Positions 33,969 through 45,600 of a stretch of 64,000 nt of DNA are shown piece by piece. Source of the stretch: Haplosporangium gracile (Eukaryota > Mortierellomycota > Mortierellomycetes > Mortierellales > Mortierellaceae); contig JAAAUF010000027.1 of the NCBI GenBank assembly GCA_015499985.1, forward strand, positions 35,216-99,215, given 5' to 3'. Position numbers and translations under genes: made by a program. The notes under the pieces were generated by a model that was given only the letters and a program-made list of their open reading frames with translations, was not told where the DNA came from and did no database searches. Numbering within the stretch: position 1 is the first letter of the stretch; every line of letters starts with the position of its first letter.

Positions 33969-35241
33969 ATGAAACGACCTATAAAAGAACCCTCAACAGC
34001 ACACGCTCCCCCACCGAAAAAGGTTTCTTACCCGGTCACCAAAGCCGGCAATCCACCCTCTCCACCTCCAGGCGTAACACCAGAGATGTGCAGTTTCGAC
34101 ATCTGCAGCAAACGATTGACCGAGCACGATGCCAAGAAACTAGCCGATCACGACAGGTCATTCCACAAAATGGATCCCGTCTACATCACCCCCGCCTCCT
34201 CCACTCTCTCCTCATCTTCGTCCTCCTCCTCTTCGTCGACAACTTCAGGAGTGTAACACACGGTGGAGAGAGACAACTCGAACTATTATGTATGCATTCA
34301 CAAGTCCTGCGCCGTTGAAGCGACCAGCGAGCCCTTCAGGTGTTTCAACAAGGTCACCTTTATCAAGCACTGTCACAAGGCCCACGGTGTCATTGCGGGG
34401 ATGGAGTTTAACCTTTCTACTACCCCTTCTTTCGAGTCCGTTAATTCGCCTTCTTTCTCGGCATCGTCGTCACCATCCTCGTTTTTATCGTCCACCCCCG
34501 CCGCCGCTGCTGCCACTGCTTTTGCCCCTGCTGGCATCAATCCCAGCCAAGTTGACCCAGATGTTTCGGGAGAGGGGACCACATCCTCGCTCCCCGGCGG
34601 TGCCACAGATACACGGTCCCGACAGTTTATGATAGCCATGAAAGGCGTCTCGGTGGCGCTCACGGAACACACGGCAGCGATCAAGGAACATGCGATCTTT
34701 CTCAAGAGCCGGACGGCGACGATGAACGTGGCGACGATCAGAGAACATTCGGCGACGATCAATGACCATACTGCCATGATCACGGGTCACGCGGCGGCGA
34801 TCATCAAACAGCTAAACATAGCAAAAGCAGCAGCAAGAGCGGACGCATATAGTGGTCGTGGAAATGAAATACCAGGGCAGCAGGAGAATACCGTCCGCGT
34901 CGCCTTCGGACTTTCCAGAGAATTGCAATCTTCTGCGGCTCCAGAACAACCCACGTCTGTTACCGACTCTAGTACGTTTTTATGCTCGCGTTTATCTTTG
35001 CTTTCGTTCTTTTTCGTTCGGTCGTGTCTTTTCTTTGATAATTAATACCATGCTCGTGTGCATATGAAAACACTCGTTTTATGTAGGTCGGCCAAGGGCA
35101 CAGCAGGCTCAGCAGGCAGTATCAGAGCCCGTTTTTGACGTCTCGGCCAGCGTGGCAGCAAATTCTTCTTCCTCCTCCTTCTCCTCAGTCGGCAGAGACA
35201 CCGCCATCCGCAACGGCAACGGCAAGGATCGAGCCATTTAG
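33969..35241 (+). pseudogene. Second zinc-finger gene copy with one in-frame stop (two exons)
   Basis: Exon 1 is 33969-34971 and exon 2 is 35087-35241 (GTACGT donor, TGTAG acceptor, frame kept). The first 95 codons include the finger C-x4-C...H-x4-H, identical in layout to the 31772 gene. A TAA at 34254-34256 then interrupts the frame. Beyond it the same frame stays open for 289 codons with the second finger (CIHKSC...FRCFNKVTFIKHCHKAH), Ala/Ser tracts, a heptad-repeat segment ('TAAIKEH', 'SATINDH') and a C-terminal extension ending 'GNGKDRAI'. This copy keeps the C-terminus the first one lacks but has lost N-terminal continuity. A strain difference or sequencing error at one base would restore it. 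Confidence 0.72.
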
Positions 35242-35604
35242 TGGCAAAATGTCGAGTCTGTCCACAATTAGAATTTTTACTACTCTCCCTCTTTTTGTTT
35301 TCGTTCCCTTTAACTGACACCGATACCCTACGTTCGCATTCACACTCAATTGCACTCTCTTCTCTCGCCGTTACGTTCTAGTCTCTTTTTGCCTCTTTCT
35401 TTCCATTGTTTTCTTCCCCCCTCACAGCATATCATTCGGCAAAGTAAAAAATGTGACAAATTAAAAATCAAAGTCTATTTGCTTTGTTTTCAATGAAATG
35501 AACCGCGGGTGACTTATCCATACCATTGCCCATTGCAGAGACGCTTACCATTATTCATCTTCCACCTCAACTCCATCTCAATGATCCACCTAGTCAATTT
35601 TTTT
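35242..35604. other. Spacer with 3' border of the duplication
   Basis: Pyrimidine-rich sequence, then 'cggcaaagtaaaaaatg' at about 35437, similar to 33236-33251. Nothing else was recognised. Confidence 0.45.
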
Positions 35605-37125
35605 TCATACACCCCAATCCTTAACCTCCTCAAGCGCAGACCAGTTCTTAACCATCCACTTCAAATCATCCTCATCCATGCATTGTTCAGTCCTCGGAAA
35701 CATCACATTCCTTAGTTTCTTCAACGTCTCCAGATGACCCAATCCACGATCTAATTTCCATTTCAAAGGCTCTGTGCTTGAGGTGAAAGAAGGTATGGAT
35801 GTTCGGACCTGCAATGCCCTCAGGTCTTCGTGTCCGACAGCCACATGCTCCAGATTCGTCAGTCGGGAGAGGGCCATAAAGGCCTTCTCGTTGGATGCGG
35901 CTGATGTGCACACGAAAGTTGTTGTTAGGCGTTTCAATCCTAGACATACCCAGGGAGGTCGCCGCGTTGCTGTTGTGTCGATGTCATCGGCGTTAATAAA
36001 AAACGTGCGAAAATCCTCCAGGTGGACACAACCCTCGAGTACGCCCAATGCCATCGGACTAGTGAACTCTAGAACCCGAGCCATATCCAGCATCCTGACA
36101 CCATCGAACAGTCTCCCAGGAAGCGTTTCAAAAGTCAGCGGACCAAATTTGAACGATCGCAATTGGAAGCGGCGCAAGAGCAGGAGGTGAGCCAACGTCT
36201 TCGCAAGCACGTCGTCCTGTTGATTCAACTGATCCAGCGATAGACCCTCCAGCTTCGGCCATGCCCCCTGATCCAGAGCCTCCACAAACTTGTCGTTCGG
36301 AAACTCAACCGAGAAATACGCCCAATGCAGACGTGTCAAGCGAGGACACCGCTTGAACCAATCGAGTTGCCGTCGAGTGTCAAAGCCCTGTTGGGTGAAC
36401 CCGCCGAACGTGATCCTTGAGAGTCGAGAAAAGGAAAGCTACTCCAAATGTGCCGTGTATTCCATGTTACTGCCTTTAATATCAATCTCCTCAAACTGAT
36501 CGCATGCTCTCCAGAACGCCTCCAGTGTGTTTCTTTCTATGTTTTCCAGCCAAGTCACCTGAAGTCGCGTCGAGTTGCGGAGCGTCGACGAGACGGCGTC
36601 CCAAAAGTCTGCGGGTGGTTGGGACGCACCTTCATAAATAAGCACGTAGAGATTCTGGATGTTCGGATTAAGACGCAACAAGCTCGTGCTGTTGGCGTAC
36701 TCCTCTGCCCACATATCGGCATCGAGAGCGAAACAATTGCCACCTTTGCGGTCATAGGGCGCGTGGAAAGTGCCATCGTAGTGGAACTCGAGGGTGTGAA
36801 GCCAAGGGAACTTGATAGTGTAGTAATCTGGACCGAAGGGACCGTGCAAGTTCAGAGTGTGAACAAAGGGTGCGTGTTGCTTCAGTCGACTTGCTGCGAT
36901 GACGGGCTTGACAGATGTGATGGGGTTGGGCACATATGTTCGGAATCCGATGGAGAATTGAGGAAAGTCCGACTCCATGTGGATCTCTCTCCAGAGGTAG
37001 GGGATGAGCAATTGGTTGATGTGGCGACATGTGGTTGCGAGTTGGAAATGGTCTCTCCTTTTAAGAAAGTCTGTGATCATCGTGACCAGCTCCTGCGGAA
37101 TGTCAGTGATTCCTGTCATGGTCAC
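35605..37125 (-). pseudogene. F-box/LRR gene broken by a single in-frame stop
   Basis: The frame from MTMTGITDIPQELVTMITDFL to the end block 'DDLKWMVKNWSALEEVKDWGV' is open for 507 codons apart from one TAG at 36439-36441. The intact paralogue has 'LLPQLTFPRLQRI' where this copy has 'AHLE-stop-LSFSRLSRI', so the lost codon was probably CAG. The F-box (residues 6-48) and the LRR body are otherwise in good condition, which indicates a recent inactivation or an allele still functional in other strains. Confidence 0.8.
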
Positions 37126-37170
37126 TGTCTTGCTAATCAGCCAGCAAAAGTGGAAGAAGGAAAAAGTAAA

Positions 37171-37214
<44 letters not shown>
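37171..37214. repeat. (GA)n microsatellite
   Basis: About 44 bp of uninterrupted GA dinucleotides just upstream of the start of the 35605-37125 F-box copy. Confidence 0.95.
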
Positions 37215-37219
<5 letters not shown>

Positions 37220-37299
37220 CAAGTGGGAATTTATTTCAACTTTGAGGTTGAAAAATAGAGCCACCTGTACAATGTCCCCATGTCTCCGAAACCCACAAG

Positions 37300-38034
37300 G
37301 TTACCTGGGGTTCAACCTCAACCTATCAATGACCTCTTGGTCTACATTCATACCCACCAACCCCCTAACTTCCTCAAGCACCGGTCAATTGCTAACCATC
37401 CACTTCACGTCTTCCTTTGTTAAGTCCGGTTCGGTTCCTTCTAACGCCAAACTTCTCAGCTTTTCTACAACGACCCAAGTCGACTTGGACCATGCTCCAA
37501 GTTCCATCTCAAAGGCCATGCATCAGACGAAGAAGCAGCAGAAGACGATATGAGACGGCGAATCTGCGACAGGTCCAAGTTCTCATCCCCGACATCGCCA
37601 AGGAACTGCGCTTCGTCGTGGACCACAAGGAGCCTTGATTCGTCTCTGATTCTTGGCTGGCATCCATGTTTCATAATAAAATGTTGCGTGCGGACCAAAT
37701 CTAAAAGATCACTCTCAGGGTGATATCGAAGGTTGATAACTTGGAGGAATAAGCTGCTGAATATGTCCTTGAACAATACATGCAGACATGCTTGTAAAGG
37801 GATCCACCTTGCGCTTATAAATGCCTCACTGCTGCTGGTGACGTTCAGGCAGTACTTGATGATGGGGGATCGAGAGAGAGGAAAAGTAACACTGCCGTAT
37901 TTCTTGCAACTACGATGTTAACTTGTCGCTTAACAATTGAAGGTTCTCGTGCGCCGTATAAGTGCTTTTGTACGGTAGGGTGAAGCGTAATCATATCGCT
38001 TGATCTCCTCTGGTAGGCCTGTAATCTTCATCCT
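37300..38034 (-). pseudogene. Heavily deleted F-box/LRR pseudogene
   Basis: It begins with an F-box-like MKITGLPEEI at 38032. Most of the N-terminal half is gone or scrambled. The tail is readable: 'WPLRWNLEHG', then after a frame change 'KLRSLALEGTE', 'EDVKWMVSN-stop-PVLEEVRGL'. The TGA at 37385-37387 stands where relatives have Trp (NWP). Confidence 0.65.
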
Positions 38035-39274
38035 GGATAGAGGTTGGCTGTATCTCCGTTTTCGTCCTTGTTTGCTTCCTGATGAGCGCTCGAGAAAAAA
38101 CGAAGCGTGCATAGAAGCTGATGAGGCGAGGCGCGAGTCGACAAAGAAAAGTCTGGGTGGTTGTGAAAAAATAGGGCGTGAGAGACTTTCTTGGAGACAG
38201 CCACTTTTCAGCTCAGGTGAAACGCCACCAATTTTAAATAATCTCACGTGCTGGTCAATCAGAAAATGGTCGATCTCACAACTCGTGCTAGGAGCGAGGG
38301 GCGAAGGCGCGACGGCGATATTGTGAGAAGAAGGGAGTTGCTAATGAGTAGGTTTTATAGGGGTGGGGTAAGTTTCTTCTACTCGTTTCTTTTTATTCTC
38401 TAAAGAGCTAGAACCGACTACTTGTGTAACGATTAAACGAAAAGAAAAGTGGGAGGGGTACCTCAATCAGTGAGCAAGTCTTCGCACAAAAACAAGGGAC
38501 AGCAGTCCATATTTTTTGTGAAATAGTTAACAAAACGCTTGGCGACATTACCCTACGCCTGAGTGAACCTAGACAAGAACGATGAAGGGGAAGAGAAAGA
38601 CAAATGCCCCATGAAAAAAATAAAAGTTGGCCATCAGGGGGATACATAGACAAATGTGTCAAGGTATGATACAAAAAAATCATGAGATGGGAGTATCTCA
38701 GGATTGAGAAAGGCAAATGGGACAAATACAAGAAGAAGGAAAAAAACTAGGCACCTAAGAGATGAGGAAGAGGAAGGATGCAAAGAATAGCACCAAAATC
38801 AGATAACATAAGGCTGGGAGTATTTAAAGGAAGAAAAAAAAAAGAACAGGGTAGTGAGAAGAGAAGGAAAATGAGAGAGACGAATGGCATTGAGGATCGA
38901 CGACCGAGTGTGATAGTGGGTATGTTAGCCTGACCTATAGCCAAAGACATGAAGAAGTAAAGATGGTGTAGAACGAAACACTTCCATAGAAACTCTCATG
39001 GATAGCAGGATCGTCGACTGTGTGTAACTGTCAACCTGATTCATTGACACAAGGACAGCTTGACTGATTTTATTCTTTGCCAATTTACATTCTGTATTGT
39101 ACCACGACAAAAAAAACGATCTAGAATAGAATCAACAAACATGAGATACTAAAGGAAAATCCCCTAAAAAAGAAGAGATCGAGACGGCAAAGATAAAGGA
39201 AAACATAGGAAGAGAAAGGGGAGGGAGGGGCGATTACAACCTAAAAACAATAGCGCGGATGACCAAAGCCCGAC
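38035..39274. other. Intergenic, nothing recognised
   Basis: About 1.2 kb of A-rich (plus strand) spacer. Some frames are open but none has codon character or homology I can support. Confidence 0.45.
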
Positions 39275-39481
39275 TTAGAAGCAAATGCACGTTTGGTCCA
39301 GGGGTCCTCCACAGCGGCCACCTCTCTTGTGCAACTCCTTGCGGCAGAATCGGTCACATTCGCGGCTACTGCCTGTCCAGCATTCATGGCCCGCTTCGAC
39401 CCCTGGACCGAGCAAAGCTGTGGGGACCAGGGCCGCAATGACAAACAGGGTGTACTTGGACATGAAACGGGAGGCGGTCAT
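39275..39481 (-). CDS. Secreted defensin-like cysteine-rich peptide, copy 1
   Basis: 68 aa from the ATG at 39481. Residues 1-29 or so form a signal peptide with hydrophobic core 'YTLFVIAALVPTALLG' and cleavage expected after 'VEA'. The mature peptide of about 38 residues has six cysteines spaced C-x7-C-x3-C-x10-C-x7-C-x1-C. That is the CS-alpha-beta signature (C-x3-C paired with C-x-C), including a gamma-core 'GRC-x7-C', as in plectasin-type fungal and invertebrate defensins. Predicted role: extracellular antimicrobial peptide; a host-interaction role is also possible. An in-frame upstream ATG exists at 39583, but the sequence before 39481 is not signal-like. The paralogue lies at 40923-41138. 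Confidence 0.82.
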   Translation of the reverse strand: MTASRFMSKYTLFVIAALVPTALLGPGVEAGHECWTGSSRECDRFCRKELHKRGGRCGGPLDQTCICF

Positions 39482-40922
39482 TGTTGTTAAGGAGCGATAG
39501 GAAAAGGTACGTGTTGAGTGTTGGTGACTTGCTTGCTTGTTAATAAGTATATTTATGTCAGTTATCAAATGTTGCATCCCCATGCTGCTATCGCAATTGA
39601 AAGCGCGAGTGAATGCTATGTTCGCGAGAAGGTTACCAGCGAGGATCCGTTGTGCTCGGTTCGTGTGGAAAGTTTCTCTTGTGGGCTATCGAGGAGGGCT
39701 TGAGCGGATATGCTTGAAAAAAATCGTAGGTTTGGGTGCTTCTTTTATACTCAGTTTTGATTTTCTTCGTTCATTTGTTTCTCACTCCTATTCCAACAAA
39801 GGCACCAGCAACCCATCCAGCAATATAATTAAGAAGGCGAGTGAAAAGAGGAAGAAGGAAAGGAAGCGGCATGAATTGCAGCAACAAAGTATTTTCTTTC
39901 CACTGAAAGTGAAGTCAAATGTCGACACAATAGAAAGGTATTATAAGGGATCAAAGGGCTGCCCGTTTAGCGGATGAAGAAACGGTGGGGTGGCGTGAGG
40001 TACAGCAACAAACAACTCCTTCATCAATCTGCCCTAAGAGTAACGTCGAATGCCAACACTAATATACTGGCAAGCCTTTTCATTTTATAATCGAGGAACG
40101 AAGAGGGGATGGACGACAACTAGAAAAAAGTACAACAGCCCAAAGCAGTGAAGAGATCAACATATTCTGAAGCATAAGAAAGTATCTGAGGCATGAAAAA
40201 TTGACCAATGGAAAAAAAGAAAACGATAATGCCATGAACAAAAAAAATCATTAAAGCATCAATGCGCCAACCTAAAGAAAGAAAGAAGAACGACTGACTT
40301 CAAGAGATGGAGAAACGGTTGTGGCAGGAATGAGAAAAGGATATTATGCAAAATAAGGAGACTACAAAAAGCTTACGCCGCCCGAAGATATTGTTACTAT
40401 AAGAGGGACAGGATAAGAAGGGAGGGGGAGGGATGGAACGAGGACATCGAAGGCAGAAAAACAAAAGAATATGATTTAGTGTATGAATAGGGATATGAAC
40501 TCATCATGCGTTAGCAACTGCTGCAGTACTATTTCTCCATCAACATGATTGTTCTTAAGTAATTCTTTAGAGCGAGAAAAGGGCATGGGGAGTAAAGAGG
40601 GTGTAAAGAATAGGCGCATGCATAGAAATCCACGAGGAGTAAGATCGTCAATGCCTGCATAAACTTAAAATAATCTCACTGCGTGATTGTGTTGCGATTT
40701 TTATTTCTTTGGCTAGCTATACCTTCTGAATTCAAAGCGTAACAAGGTGGGAAAAAAAAAGAAACGACTATCAAGAACAGGATTGTGGGAGAAGAAAGAT
40801 ACGGAAAGGACGCAAAATGAATAATCCTTATCATAAGAAAATAACAAGGTGAACAAAATAGCAACAAACAGAAGAAAAGACGATAGTGGCCAAAGAAAGA
40901 ACGCGATGGCCTTTAGGCTAGC
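39482..40922. promoter_or_regulatory. Promoter of defensin copy 1 and duplicated spacer
   Basis: A TATAAAA box on the minus strand at 39743-39749 lies 262 bp upstream of the defensin ATG. The preceding 'ttgggtgct' and following 'tcagtttt' blocks are also found at the second copy (41441-41447). The rest, 40000-40900, shares short blocks with 41700-42100 (for example 'aaagtacaacagccca'), so it belongs to a duplicated unit. No coding frame was seen. Confidence 0.55.
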
Positions 40923-41138
40923 CTAATTATCGCAGATGCACGTCAGGCCCATGAACCCTCCACAATGACCTGCTCTCTTGTGCAAGTCCTCATGACAGAA
41001 TCGGTCACATTCGTCGTCGCTGCCGGTCCAACATTCGTGGCCGGCTTCGACTCCTGGGAGACCGAGCAGAGCGGTGGCAACCAGGGCCACAACGACGAAC
41101 AGGGTGTACTTGGACAAGGAGCGGGCGGCGACGATCAT
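40923..41138 (-). CDS. Secreted defensin-like cysteine-rich peptide, copy 2
   Basis: 71 aa. Signal peptide core 'YTLFVVVALVATALLG', cleavage expected after 'VEA' (about residue 32). The mature peptide has the same six-cysteine spacing as copy 1 (C-x7-C-x3-C-x10-C-x7-C-x1-C) and ends two residues after the last Cys. It is more acidic than copy 1 in the helix region (DDE-x-DRF, HEDLHK versus RKELHK), so the two may differ in target range. The signal peptide is nearly identical to copy 1 while the mature part has diverged, as is usual for antimicrobial peptide duplicates. Confidence 0.84.
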   Translation of the reverse strand: MIVAARSLSKYTLFVVVALVATALLGLPGVEAGHECWTGSDDECDRFCHEDLHKRAGHCGGFMGLTCICDN

Positions 41139-42384
41139 TGTTGTAGATGTGTGAAGCTAAAGAGGGGTGTGTGTTTAAAATTTTGGGAGCGGTTAGATTG
41201 CTCGGAGTGTGTTTGCGTCAGTTTGAATCCAATGAATGTGCAAGTCCCTGCTCTTACTGCTTTTACCAAAAGAAAGAGCAAAAAAAAAAAAAAGCGATAT
41301 GAATAAAAGTTTTTTTTTGTTTGTTAAAGTGCGTATCTGTGAAGATTCGTTGTGTTATTGTGGGGAGCTTGTTGCGGATGTTGGTTAAGGTAATTGTCGG
41401 TGAACTTTGATGGAGGGTTACTCTAGAGTTGGTGCTCGCTTTTTATACCCATTTTTTTCAGTTTGTTCTTTCGAATCTCACTCCATGAACAAAGACCCAA
41501 TAGCTCATCCATCGCAAGAGCACCATCTGCAATTGAGAGGGCAATACCAATCGACCTAGTTTGGTAAGGCTGCTGCACTGCCTTCTTCTCTCGATGGAGG
41601 ACGGCGCTCTATGATCAAGAGTCAAAGAGAAAGGAAGGAAGAAGCGGCGCGAGGCTACAGCCTTTAAGAAGTTCCATCACTTTACATACACGCAGTCGAT
41701 GTCGATGCAGAGAAAATATCAGTGACAGTTAAACGTGTATCAAGGAGCTTTCCGTTTTTTGAAGATGAGAAGCGGTGAAGGGATGACAATGAAAAGTACA
41801 ACAGCCCACCTAGCACTATGATCAAGGGTGGGGAGAAGGAAAGAGGAATAGGATGGTGGCGGCGTGAGGCTCTAGCGGCAAAGAAAAGCATCTCGTCAGT
41901 GTCAACGCTAATACTATGAACAAAAAAATTCAAGGCGTAAACAGAAGTCGACCAATGGAAGGAAAAGATCCCAGGACGAGAGACGTCCAGAGATGAAGAA
42001 ATGGTCTTGGCATTCAGGGATGACTGGGAAGGAAATATGCAAAAATCAAAGGGATGCCATAAGAAAAAAGGATAGATGCGCATCGGACTGCAGCAGTAAG
42101 GAGATCAAAAAGGACTGTTTGAAATGTGCAAGATGACTAAAGGCAGAGAAAACAAAGGGAGGGGAACAATATCCAAAAGGAAAAAATCAAAAAATATAGA
42201 TCGACGCTAAAAGAAAGAGGCGATCTGCAGTCTTACCTAAAAATAAAATAACTAAAAAAGGAAGAGAGAGGGAAGGAGAACAGACAGGATCAACAGACAG
42301 GATCAAAAAAAGTCATGCTACTGCGAGGTTGGGACGACATATGATATCATGCCTCCAGCCAAAAAAAAAAAAAAAAAAAAAAAA

Positions 42385-42394
42385 NNNNNNNNNN
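42385..42394. other. Assembly gap (10 N)
   Basis: Ten N follow 24 A (42361-42384), so the gap probably arose at the homopolymer. The true gap length is unknown. Confidence 0.99.
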
Positions 42395-42397
42395 AAG

Positions 42398-42417
42398 TGT
42401 CTGACACGGCGTCAGAC
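42398..42417. repeat. Short perfect inverted repeat next to the gap
   Basis: TGTCTGAC and GTCAGACA separated by five bases (ACGGC) could form a hairpin. Confidence 0.8.
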
Positions 42418-42683
42418 ATGTTAACAAAAAAATTGACCTGTAGTAGAGATGGAAAACGACTATGGTGAACGACAAAAAAAATGAGGCTACGCTCACTAGG
42501 GATTTCATGTGTCTAGAAGAAAGAACTTGTAATAATACAAACGCTCTTTAGTCTCCAGGAAGGCAATATGCAACGACAAAAAAATATACTCATTTTTTTG
42601 CTCGTTCACACGGCTTTTATTTTGCATGTATTTGAAAAGGACAAAAGGGAAGGTATGTGAACGAAGCACAAACACGACATGAA

Positions 42684-45600
42684 TCAGTCGGTCTGAGTGC
42701 GCTGGGCAATGGGCGGATCCATCTCGCACTGATACAGAAGCTGGTTGGTCCGGAACTTGAGTAAGTAATCCCACCGCTGCAGCATATCGTTATCAGGCGC
42801 TTCACATAGGAATACACAAAGAAGCTGGATCGAGAACAACGACATCGTCTCATCCTTCTTCACATTACCACCACCAATGCCGTTCTTGTTCTTGTCCTTG
42901 CCGTTGACAACAACAACAGCAGCCTTCTCATCGTCAACTGCTCTGTCCTCCTGCTTGAGACTGTCGGGTCCCATCAAGTTCGCCAATCGATCCATCTGCG
43001 TGGTGCCGAAATTGGCGTCCTGGATATCCACCCGAATCAAAGCAAATAAATTCATCGCGTTCATAATGGCTTCCCATCCAGCAGCATCGATCCAGACCTG
43101 ACGGAAGCTCAAATGTGTCAACCCGGGCACCCTCTCAACACCATTGATCCAGTCAAAATATCTTCGCTCTACAGACGTCCATTGGACTGCCTGTTGTTGC
43201 TCAAGCTGCTGTTGCTGTTGTTGCTGATGCTCATCACCGCCAGGGGTCTGGGTCTGGGTCTGCAACTCTCCCGCGCCTCGGATCTCAAACACAACCAAGG
43301 AAGCCAACATGGTCGTCGGAGAGGGAATCGTGAGAACAAGCTGTTCCAACAGCGAGTTGAACTGTGAGCCCTTGATCAACAGCCCAGTGATCTTCTGACT
43401 GACCCGGCCCATGAACAAACCAAACGCCTCCCAGTCCATCTTGGCGTCATTGCTGCAGTAGATCCGAAGGTCCAGCTTCTCCAGATTGGGCGAATTGTGG
43501 ATCACCCGGGCAAAGGATTCGAGACCACGTCTGGTCAAATCCGATAAGTCTAGATTCAGCATCGTCAGTCGAGACACATTTGCAGTAGCGGAGGCGGCGG
43601 CGGTGGTGGCGATGACAGCGACCTCGGAGTTGCTACTTCTGATGCCGTTGGTTCCTGGAACTGATCCTTTCGTCGACTGGTTAATAGGCTCGAGTGCGAC
43701 ATTCTCTGAGAATGTAGCGTCCTCGAACATTATTGCCTGAAAGTCGCTTGGCTGGGCAAAGAAGACATTCAGATCCGCGGCGGTGGCACTGACAATCTCA
43801 TCAAGACCCGTAGCGACAAACGTCTGCAACTCAAGAACGGGCTCTCCACTCGAATCCACGCTGAAACTGAGAGTGATCCCGTCAAACTTCATCGTGACCT
43901 TATTTAGGCCCGGATGTGTTGTAAACTGTGTCTTGATCATGTTGTAGGCCGAAACCATGACCCGTCGGGGCCCCAGGATATCGAGCGAGTCCATGCCCTG
44001 GTTCCTCTTGATAATCTTCTCCAGCTCCGGAACATGATGCTCCTCCCAGATCGAAACATTCAAACTGCGGATAAGGCTCGAGAGAAGCAAATAGTTGCTG
44101 GTTGGCGTGAGTGCTCGTAGGTGAAGCTGGACCGTGTCGCCATTCTTGAAGGTAATCTTGGCTAACTCCCTGTCTCCTGTGTCGACATCCAATTTGATCA
44201 ACAGATGAAAGTTGGCGCCCATGTGCTTCTTGACCATTTCAAGACCTCGTTCGATGCTGTGATAGACAAGAGTGATGTTGGTCCGTCGCTGAGAGTCTCG
44301 GGCAATCGTGAGTGTCGTAAACATGTCGCGCGTGCCGTGCTTCAGCTCCATTTCCCGCCGGACGCGCATCAGTCGCGCGCGAGGTTCCGACCGCTTGAAG
44401 TTGATGGCGACTTCGCCCATGAGGAATACCTGCGCCGTCATGTTGCCCAACATGTGCGCATACAATGCATCTTTGCTGGCCTTTAAGCTGTCGTCAGGCC
44501 TCTCTGAGCGCTGGAGAAAGAGACGGATTACAGGTGTCGTGAGTCTTTTCAGAACTTCCAGAACTCGCCCGAGGTCCATTGGGGTGATCGTCCAGTCCAG
44601 CAATATTCCGAGGTCTTGAATGGGTGGGTCCTGCTCCAGTTCCATGTAGAGCTGCTCCGCCTGGGTCCTGTCCGGAAGAAGATAGTGGAATAGCGAGTGA
44701 TGGGGATCTGAATAGGTAATCTTGAAGCCCCTAGCGATGTTAGCAAACTTGTCGTTCAGGCTATTGAGCTGTAGGTGATCGTAATGTTCACGGCAGATCC
44801 ATCTCGTATCGCCTTCCTGTGAAACCACCCTGTAGAGCGATCCAATGCACGACTCCCGCGGGTTCACCTGCAAACAGTGCGCCACATCCTTGAGCCAGCC
44901 GTTGTTGTGGGGCTCAACCGCCGAGGGCACTTCCAGCAGGTACTCCATCGACTCGTGAATCTGCGCCAACAGCTTGCTCGAAGGATCCAGGGGTGGCATC
45001 GTCATCACATCGAGCCCGACGCCATACTTGAACAGGTTCAAAAAGTCTAGCATGTATGTTCCGTATGTCTCCATGAACTGCCGCTTTTGCTGAATATCGT
45101 AACCAGGGTGGTCCGTCAGATGAATATGCTTGGGCACCTTGCCCTTAGGGGATCCATCGTACTCGCCGCACTCGCACAGAAAGTGGACCCGGAACTCTCC
45201 TGGGCATTCTGGCTTGGGCAAAATGATAAAGATCCTTGGAACCTGCTGGTCGAGAATGCCCATCCTGTTGGCGAGCACGGCCTGGATCCTGTTGTGGATA
45301 AGAGGCCCCCGAATCAAGGCGAGCGAGCGCTGGGTGTCTGAAAGAGCGTTGCAGAGATGAGCAAACTCTGGGCGCAAAAGCGAGTTGTGTCCCAGCTTGG
45401 CCTCGAGTTCCCGCAACTGCCGGTTTAACTCAAGCCCAATCTTGTCGGCCACAGAAAGATGTCCCTTAGCAGAGGCCTGGATGAATGCCTCAAAGAGACG
45501 AGCGGTTGCTACGAGTCCTTCCCTGGCAAGCTCATAGTTGATCAGCGCCGCCTCCCGTGCCAATTTCTCCTCCTCCGTTTCTTCCTGGAATGCTTGAGTC

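Larger units (their letters stand above)
41139..42683. promoter_or_regulatory. Promoter of defensin copy 2, duplicated spacer, assembly gap
   Basis: A minus-strand TATAAAA at 41441-41447 lies 303 bp before the ATG. The spacer from 41640 to 42100 parallels 40000-40400. An A-run of 24 ends in a 10-N gap at 42385-42394, directly followed by a short inverted repeat. No gene was recognised. Confidence 0.5.

Noticed and set aside
36439..36441. Stop-codon reassignment or readthrough as the cause of in-frame TAG/TAA
   Set aside because: The housekeeping genes here end with ordinary TAG/TAA/TGA codons, and stops occur only in duplicated genes that often carry frameshifts too.
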